This document shows positions 34,043 through 38,916 of a stretch of 38,916 nt of DNA, one piece after another; positions within the stretch are counted from its first letter, which is position 1, and every line of letters starts with the position of its first letter. The translations under genes were made by a program, and so were the position numbers. The notes under the pieces are model-generated. The model did no database searches and had not been told where the DNA came from. It was given only the letters and a program-made list of their open reading frames with translations. Source of the DNA: Clostridia bacterium (GTDB lineage: Bacteria > Bacillota > Clostridia > Lachnospirales > Anaerotignaceae); the NCBI GenBank assembly GCA_022651385.1, contig JALCQR010000015.1, positions 1 through 38,916 of the forward strand. The letters run 5' to 3'.

Positions 34043-34132
34043 TCATTTTACCAAAATACAAATAGAAGCAATTAAAACGAATGAAAAAAACCTAGAAGCC
34101 AACTTGTCATAACGAGTAGCAGCACGCCTAAA
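34043..34132 (-). pseudogene. IS5-family transposase, C-terminal fragment
   Basis: About 29 codons resembling the end of IS427-group transposases (R-x-ATRYDKLA followed by a hydrophobic helix), ending at a natural TGA. It has no start codon and lies in a different frame from the N-terminal fragment. Confidence 0.75.
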
Positions 34133-34141
34133 CAGAGTTCA

Positions 34142-34230
34142 TCATAAGTATATTATCCTAGGCTGGACAACCCTTATTCGTTCCCATTCTTCATCAGTTA
34201 ATTCGTATCTTCGTCTTACACAACTTTTCT
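34142..34230 (-). pseudogene. IS5-family transposase, N-terminal fragment
   Basis: About 28 codons with RRRYELTDEEWERI, the usual opening of these transposases, followed by VVQP and a premature stop where the deletion begins. The reading frame runs on upstream beyond the element, but that part is not transposase. Confidence 0.78.
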
Positions 34231-34248
34231 TTTTCAAACACGCCCTAA
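34229..34248. repeat. Terminal inverted repeat of the IS remnant, right
   Basis: Exact 20-base complement of 34010-34029. Confidence 0.9.
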
Positions 34249-34308
34249 CATCCAGCAAAAACATTATGATTGTATCATTATATTTGTCGTTTTTCAACTC
34301 ATTATATA

Positions 34309-34337
34309 AAAGACCTTGGCAATTAGCCAAGGCCTTT
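34309..34337 (-). terminator. Terminator of the amidohydrolase-YhdT-symporter operon
   Basis: A 12-bp stem (AAAGGCCTTGGC / GCCAAGGTCTTT on the minus strand, one G-U pair) with a 5-base loop and a T-rich tail, 16 bp past the symporter stop. Confidence 0.9.
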
Positions 34338-34352
34338 TAAAATCTTAATTTA

Positions 34353-35870
34353 TTAATATTTTTCAGGGAAGAACAGTCTCCCGACTTTTTCGTCAACAGG
34401 TTTGCCAACATTTGTGCCTATTATGAAGAAAATCAGTGCACATACAATACCGATAATGATGTTGTGGAAAGTGCTTACCTTTATGCCCAAGGCCATAGTT
34501 ATGCAGTAAGCAGCAAGACCGCCTATCATACCCCAAATAGCGCCTGTTGCATTTGCCTTCTTCCAAAAAAGGCCAAGAACCAACGTCCAGAAGAAAGCTG
34601 TCTGCAAACCGCCAAAAGCAAACATATTAATCCAAACAATAATGTCAGGTGGTTTAATAGCCAAACATACTGCAACAATACCCATAATTGCTGTAACAGT
34701 AAGAGAAATTCTTCCGACTTTTTTCTGGTTAATTTCCTCGCCTTTAGCTTCTTTTGAGTGCATATAAATATCTTTTACAATAGCAGATGAACCTGCAATA
34801 AGCAATGAAGAAATAGTTGACATTGTGGCAGCAAGAGGTCCTATAATGGTTATACCTGCCAAAAATGGGTTCATATAGTTAGTTATTAAAGTAGGTATTA
34901 CTGTATCAGTTGAGCCGTTAATTTCAAAAAGTACACCTCTTGATAAAACGCCAAGCATGTGCATGCCAACCATCATAGCGCCAACAACTATAGTTCCGTA
35001 AAGCATTGCGCTATGTACCGATTTCGTATCTTTGTAGCTTAAGCAACGAACATTAGACTGCGGAAGGCCTAAAGTACAAACACCGCAAAGCATCCACTGC
35101 GTAATAAAAAGCTGAACTGGAATAGATGCCACTCCTGAACTTTCAGCCGTAGGGCTTAACATGTTAAATCCCTTTCCAGTAGCTGTAGCTGTTTTTGATA
35201 CCTCGGTAATGGTAGCCATAATTTTGTTTATACCGCCGCCTTTTGATATTATCGCATATCCAAGGCAAAACATACCGATAAGCATTACAACAGCACATGC
35301 GGTATCTGTAATAGCTACGGCGTTAAAACCGCCGACTGTTGTATAAAGCACAACTACAAATGCAAAAAATATAAGTCCGGCCTTGTAGCTTAAACCTGTA
35401 GTTGCTGAAAAAATCTGTGCGCCGCCTATAAACTGGCCAAGCATTGTTGTAGTAAAAAATACTATAATAACAACTGCTGAAATAATTGCAAGCGTGTTAG
35501 ACTGATATCTTTGCCTTATAACATCTACAACAGTTACAGAGTCGGTTCTTCTGCCTATAACCGCCATTTTTTTGCCGAGTACACCAAGAACAATAAATGC
35601 TGCTACAACCTGGGTTGAAGCAAAGTAAACCCAGCCGAAACCCTTTTGCCAAGCAACGCCGGGACCGCTGAGAAATGAACTTACAGAACTGTAAGTAGCA
35701 ACTAACGTCATAGCAAGCACAAAACCGCCGAGGCTTCTGCCGCCAATATAGTAATCCTTGGAATAGTTTTTTGCTCTGGCATCAGCCGAAGTTTTCTGAA
35801 TATAGAAACCTAAACCAAGAAGAATTACAAAAAATACAAATACAGGGCTAAGTCTTAAAAATGCATTCAT
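34353..35870 (-). CDS. panF: Sodium:solute symporter, PanF-like
   Basis: A 505-residue integral membrane transporter of the SSS family with about 13 helices. The motif YYIGGRSLGGFVLAMTLVAT and the following SSVSSFLSGPGVAWQKGFGW closely resemble sodium/pantothenate symporters, and pairing with a YhdT-type gene copies the yhdT-panF arrangement of enterobacteria. Substrate is nevertheless uncertain: in this operon the transporter is encoded with an amidohydrolase, and related SSS members take up other organic acids or amino-acid derivatives. The ATG lies 6 bp after the yhdT stop, with AGGAGATG inside the last yhdT codons. A terminator follows. Confidence 0.82.
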   Translation of the reverse strand: MNAFLRLSPVFVFFVILLGLGFYIQKTSADARAKNYSKDYYIGGRSLGGFVLAMTLVATYSSVSSFLSGPGVAWQKGFGWVYFASTQVVAAFIVLGVLGKKMAVIGRRTDSVTVVDVIRQRYQSNTLAIISAVVIIVFFTTTMLGQFIGGAQIFSATTGLSYKAGLIFFAFVVVLYTTVGGFNAVAITDTACAVVMLIGMFCLGYAIISKGGGINKIMATITEVSKTATATGKGFNMLSPTAESSGVASIPVQLFITQWMLCGVCTLGLPQSNVRCLSYKDTKSVHSAMLYGTIVVGAMMVGMHMLGVLSRGVLFEINGSTDTVIPTLITNYMNPFLAGITIIGPLAATMSTISSLLIAGSSAIVKDIYMHSKEAKGEEINQKKVGRISLTVTAIMGIVAVCLAIKPPDIIVWINMFAFGGLQTAFFWTLVLGLFWKKANATGAIWGMIGGLAAYCITMALGIKVSTFHNIIIGIVCALIFFIIGTNVGKPVDEKVGRLFFPEKY

Positions 35871-35876
35871 TTAACA

Positions 35877-36176
35877 TCATCTCCTATCGTCTTTATTTGA
35901 AACATCCATTATTTTGCCTTCTTCGTTAAGGTCAAAATCCACAAAAACTTTCTTTATAAGAAATATAACTAATGCAATTGCCAAAAACCATGAACCAAAA
36001 CAACTTACCATAAACCATGCAGGCATGCCCAAAATAGTAACCGATGAGCCCACTGCCGCGTAAATCCCAAATCCCGTAACCCACCAAAATACAATTACAA
36101 TTGCCGCGGCAATCCATGTTGCTTTTGCTTCTTTATTCATTTGTATAAATTTCTCTTTGTAACTCATTTTCCGCAT
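35877..36176 (-). CDS. yhdT: YhdT family (DUF997) small membrane protein
   Basis: A 99-residue protein with two membrane helices (about 20-42 and 52-75) and charged ends, matching YhdT in length, the N-terminal basic/EAKATW segment and position directly before a PanF-type symporter. It may act as an accessory subunit of that transporter, but no biochemical role is established. The ATG at 36176 has AGGAGG eight bases before it. It lies 112 bp downstream of the amidohydrolase and 6 bp before the symporter gene. Confidence 0.82.
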   Translation of the reverse strand: MRKMSYKEKFIQMNKEAKATWIAAAIVIVFWWVTGFGIYAAVGSSVTILGMPAWFMVSCFGSWFLAIALVIFLIKKVFVDFDLNEEGKIMDVSNKDDRR

Positions 36177-36288
36177 AAACAGTTCCTCCTTTTCTCCCCA
36201 TTTAAAAAAATCATTTTCCCTTTCTATATAAATAACTACCCCTTGGCAATTATTAATACCATTTTAATTTAAGCTTATGTGTAAATTT

Positions 36289-37935
36289 TTATTTTTCTCT
36301 CTTATAGCAAATTTTACCGTCTATCATTGTATAATCCACTTTGCAGTTTACTATGTCAACAGGATTTATTGCCAAAATATCCTTGTCAAAAACAACTAAG
36401 TCTGCTAGTTTGCCTACTTCTATGCTTCCTTTTATGTCGTCCTCGAAACTTGCGTAAGCACCGTTTATGGTATAACAGCGTATAGCTTCCATCATGGAAA
36501 TTCTTTGACTTGCGCCGCACACTTTGCCTGTTTTCCTGTCTATTCTGTTTACAGCACCGTCAAGTCCGCGTGTAACTTCAGGTGTTGCAGTAGGTGCGTC
36601 ACATCCTATAACCGGCTTTAATCCTGCGTCAAGGTAACTTCTCATTGCAAAGAAATGCTCAATTCTGTCACCATAGTATTTACAGTAATCACTGCCATTA
36701 ATAGTCATAAAATGCGTATTTGAAACAGGTATAATACCCATTTTTGCCATTCTGTTAACTAAATCATCATCAGTTATTGCACAATGTTCAATTCTGTGTC
36801 TGTGTTCTTCCGGCTTGCGCGGATACTTTTTGAGAGCTTTTTCGTAGCCCTCAACCATATATTCCACCGCCAAATCGCCTACCGCGTGGGCTGTTGCCTG
36901 ACAGTCATGGTCATTTATATATTCAATATATTCTGCAGTTTCTTCACGTCCCCATGATAGTATTCCCGGCAATGTCGGGTCATGGCTGTATGGCTGGCGC
37001 GTCGCACAGCTTGGTCCGCTTGTTCCGCCGTCTATCATAAACTTGCATGTTCCGATTCTGAATTTTTCATCACCCAAACCGGTATGAAACCCGTTTTCAA
37101 TAAAACGTTCGTTATCTTTCAAAGAAAATGGTTTTCCAAATATTGAGTGAAGCATCATATATTGACGCGGTTTAAAGCTTCCGTTTCTCGATGCTTTATA
37201 CATAATGCTATATGAAGGCGCATCACATTCCCCGGGGTCATGTATAGATGTTACGCCACATTTAAGTAAAATATCATTGCTTCGTTTAAGTGCATCCCAC
37301 ATTTCATCATCTGTATATTTTACTTTGCTCCACAGATAAAAATTTGTCAAATCCTTTGTCATTCCGTTAAGTTTCCCATTTTCAACCACAACTTCATCTT
37401 TGCCGAACTTTTTAGCATCCTCAGGACTGTTAATTCCGCCGGCGGCAAGTCCTAATGTATTATAAACTCCAATGTGGCCGCATGCACGCATACATTGTAC
37501 AGGATTATCCGGCGCTACTTCATCAAGGTCATCAATGTTTACATGACGTTTTTCCTCAAGTTTATTTTGGTCATATCCCCAAAGCTTAATCCAGCCGCCT
37601 TTTTGAGTATTAGTTACAGCTTTTTTAATAACCTCTTTAATTTCTGCAATTGATTTGCATTTTGGATATGTAATATCAATAATAGCACCGTTCATAAATC
37701 CAGAAAGTATAGGATGAAAGTGACAGTCAATAAATCCGGGAGTAAGTGTCCTGCCTTTTAGGTCAATAATTTTTGTCTTTTCATCTACAATTTTATCTAA
37801 ATCTTCATTCGTGCCGACAAAGACTATTTTGTTTTTCTTTATCCCAACTGCCTGTGCAATTTCATCTTTGTCATTAACCGTTATTACATTTCCGTTTTTA
37901 AATGCAATATCTACATAAGAAAAATCAAAATTCAT
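36289..37935 (-). CDS. Metal-dependent amidohydrolase, YtcJ-like
   Basis: A 548-residue amidohydrolase superfamily protein of the YtcJ/AepA (amidohydrolase_3) type. The metal and catalytic residues are in place: HxH in TPGFIDCHFHPILS, the lysine of CKFMIDGGTSG, histidines in ATAHAVGDLAVEYM and EHRHRIEHCA, and the aspartate of VIGCDAPTATPE. The C-terminus returns to the composite beta domain (GKLADLVVFDKDI). Members hydrolyse N-acylated or cyclic amide compounds; the substrate here is unknown. It has AAAGGAGGG before the ATG and is the first gene of an operon with the transporter pair, suggesting that an amide compound is imported and split. Its own promoter lies about 170 bp upstream; a T-box lies further up. 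Confidence 0.82.
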   Translation of the reverse strand: MNFDFSYVDIAFKNGNVITVNDKDEIAQAVGIKKNKIVFVGTNEDLDKIVDEKTKIIDLKGRTLTPGFIDCHFHPILSGFMNGAIIDITYPKCKSIAEIKEVIKKAVTNTQKGGWIKLWGYDQNKLEEKRHVNIDDLDEVAPDNPVQCMRACGHIGVYNTLGLAAGGINSPEDAKKFGKDEVVVENGKLNGMTKDLTNFYLWSKVKYTDDEMWDALKRSNDILLKCGVTSIHDPGECDAPSYSIMYKASRNGSFKPRQYMMLHSIFGKPFSLKDNERFIENGFHTGLGDEKFRIGTCKFMIDGGTSGPSCATRQPYSHDPTLPGILSWGREETAEYIEYINDHDCQATAHAVGDLAVEYMVEGYEKALKKYPRKPEEHRHRIEHCAITDDDLVNRMAKMGIIPVSNTHFMTINGSDYCKYYGDRIEHFFAMRSYLDAGLKPVIGCDAPTATPEVTRGLDGAVNRIDRKTGKVCGASQRISMMEAIRCYTINGAYASFEDDIKGSIEVGKLADLVVFDKDILAINPVDIVNCKVDYTMIDGKICYKREK

Positions 37936-38383
37936 TTCTTTTTACCCTCCTTTAATATCTATGCATTTTATATGTTTACTACAATATGCACTAAAAATAT
38001 ATGACATTTTTACATATATTGCTTATTGTTATAAATAGATATTAGTATTTTTCAACATTTTTTTGGCATTAAACACATAATTTATGTTACTATTTATTAT
38101 TGCAGTTATTGTATTCTTCATGGTCCTATAAGTCAAGACCTAATTAACGCACTACAGTTCATTTACGATAATTATTGCAAACCTCACTTTCGCTTAAATT
38201 TAGTATCTTTATATTGTTATAATAAATAGTTTATTACCCAATAGTATTATATTCATAGTATAAAGCAGCACATTACACTAAACTAATTAATATATTTTCA
38301 AATAAGTACTTATTTGTTATATTTATTGCTGATTCTGTAAATATTTATTCTTTATTGTTTACTACAAATAATTCCTGGCCAAG
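37936..38383. other. Gene-free spacer between the T-box and the amidohydrolase operon
   Basis: Extremely AT-rich, with no supported open reading frame on either strand. It holds a promoter for the operon (38108-38136) and, just after the likely transcription start, the dyad ACATAA-T-TTATGT (38075-38087), which could be an operator or chance. The spacer may be the remains of a gene once controlled by the T-box. Confidence 0.55.
38108..38136 (-). promoter_or_regulatory. Promoter of the amidohydrolase operon
   Basis: TTGACT, 17-bp spacer, TACAAT on the minus strand, five of six matches in each box, independent of the T-box promoter. Confidence 0.65.
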
Positions 38384-38689
38384 GAAAAATAAAAAAGCCC
38401 TCGTCTTCCGCTTAAGAAGACGAAGGCTTGTAAGCATTCGTGGTACCACTTCAATTTATCCCAAATGGGAACTTTGTCAGATACAGGTGAATAGCCGATA
38501 TCCTGTCACTATAACGGTTGACATCCGATTTAGCCTATTCCGCTACTATAAGCGTTTTCAGCAAATCACTCCAAGGCGAGTTCAATTTCTGTTACCTGAT
38601 ACCTCACACCAAACAGTATCTCTCTGAAAGGATTTAAAAAATTTACTATTCCTCATCACAGTGTTTTAAAAGCTATAAAATTATTGATG
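38384..38689 (-). promoter_or_regulatory. T-box leader, apparent leucine specifier (CTC)
   Basis: T-box RNAs sense uncharged tRNA and allow read-through of a terminator. Read on the minus strand: Stem I with GATGAGGAATAGTAAAT, CAGAGAG and GGTGTGAGG, a specifier region GAACTCGCCTTGGAG whose codon appears to be CTC (38578-38580, Leu), the conserved T-box sequence AAGTGGTACCACG (38439-38451) that pairs with the tRNA end, and a strong terminator (38391-38428). All elements look intact. The codon assignment is by position before the GCCTTGGAG end of Stem I and could be off by a base. The next gene downstream is 450 bp away and is not an aminoacyl-tRNA synthetase. Confidence 0.88.
38391..38428 (-). 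terminator. Regulated terminator of the T-box leader
   Basis: A 13-bp stem with one G-U pair (AGCCTTCGTCTTC / GAAGACGAGGGCT on the minus strand), 7-base loop, then TTTTTTATTTTT. Confidence 0.9.
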
Positions 38690-38695
38690 TGACAA

Positions 38696-38724
38696 ATGGT
38701 AGCACAATGTCATGTGCATGTCAA
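38696..38724 (-). promoter_or_regulatory. Promoter of the T-box leader
   Basis: Perfect TTGACA, 17-bp spacer, TACCAT on the minus strand, placing the transcription start just before Stem I. Confidence 0.7.
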
Positions 38725-38797
38725 TTCTTTTTCCAAAATAAGTATATCAAGAGTTTTAATGGACTTTATTAATTTTTTGAATTGAATATAAAATCAT

Positions 38798-38840
38798 AAC
38801 TACCGGCTTAGCCGGTAGTTTGATTTTGCCCTATAAGGGC
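38798..38840. repeat. Two G+C-rich hairpins at the window edge
   Basis: AACTACCGGC / GCCGGTAGTT is a perfect 10-bp stem with a 3-base loop (38798-38820); GCCCT / AGGGC with a 3-base loop follows (38828-38840). They separate AT-rich chromosome from a G+C-richer tail (38841-38916). Such hairpins occur at the ends of IS200/IS605-type elements, but the first could also be an ordinary terminator for a gene beyond the window. Confidence 0.5.
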
Positions 38841-38916
38841 CTTTTACCAGCAGCACCTAATGGTGCATTGAATATCCGCCAAGTGCACCTATGCCCCAAC
38901 TTGCCGCTTTTTAAGC

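Larger units (their letters stand above)
34010..34248 (-). mobile_element. Internally deleted IS5-family (IS427-like) element, MITE-sized
   Basis: A 239-bp unit bounded by perfect 20-bp inverted repeats (TTAGGGCGTGTTTGAAAAAG and its complement). Counting the outer TA as a 2-bp target duplication leaves repeats starting GGGCGTG, which fits the IS427 group. Inside, read on the minus strand, are the start of an IS5-type transposase (RRRYELTDEEWERI, stop at 34142) and, in another frame, its end (FRRAATRYDKLASRFFSFVL, 34043-34132). The whole catalytic middle is missing, so it cannot move by itself but could be mobilised by a related full element. Confidence 0.85.

Noticed and set aside
38355-38627. 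Plus-strand open frame of 90 codons
   Set aside because: It is the antisense of the T-box leader, whose conserved RNA elements explain the sequence fully.

Overview
The window reads as ordinary chromosome from a low-G+C, anaerobic, endospore-forming member of the Clostridia, possibly Lachnospirales-like. The grounds are AT-rich DNA with strong Shine-Dalgarno sites, spoVAA-spoVAB, a ferredoxin-dependent 2-oxoacid oxidoreductase, a type III glutamine synthetase, an archaeal-type prolyl-tRNA synthetase and a T-box leader. Nearly everything is on the minus strand; only proS and a tRNA-Thr are on the plus strand. The genus cannot be fixed from the sequence alone.

Layout, left to right (minus-strand genes are transcribed right to left). 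1-3336: a tight operon yhaM > two overlapping membrane genes that together carry the full motif set of one Cas4/RecB-like nuclease > rlmD-type rRNA methyltransferase. The 3' end of the last gene changes abruptly to G+C-rich DNA, as at an integrated element. 3346-8744: panB, a FadR-type GntR regulator, and an operon of an unknown P-loop ATPase plus the delta, alpha, beta and gamma subunits of a 2-oxoacid (probably 2-ketoisovalerate):ferredoxin oxidoreductase. PanB and such an enzyme share 2-ketoisovalerate as substrate. 9083-12448: glnN with a structured leader, and a D-2-hydroxyacid dehydrogenase. 12499-15583: mltG > trmR > trhP, the same order as yrrL-yrrM-yrrO in Bacillus; the last two make 5-methoxyuridine at tRNA position 34. 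15806-20977: an M23 peptidase, an unknown small gene, spoVAA-spoVAB without the rest of the spoVA operon, rarA and a Cof-type phosphatase. 20976-25656: an unknown membrane protein, queA, proS and a PAS-GGDEF protein. 25679-29803: sbcC and sbcD, divergent from tRNA-Thr(GGT).

29856-34248 is the accessory-looking part: a 1156-residue SLH/Big_2 surface protein, a frameshifted remnant of an unknown gene, and a 239-bp internally deleted IS5-family element with perfect 20-bp terminal inverted repeats. 34309-38136 holds an amidohydrolase > YhdT > PanF-like symporter operon with its own promoter. Upstream lies a complete T-box leader (apparent Leu specifier CTC) separated from the operon by about 450 bp of gene-free DNA. 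The last 120 bp are G+C-richer with two hairpins and may be the edge of another mobile element.

The most unusual items are the split, membrane-anchored Cas4-like nuclease pair, the displaced T-box, and the uncharacterised ATPase in the oxidoreductase operon. No CRISPR array, prophage or complete transposon is visible.
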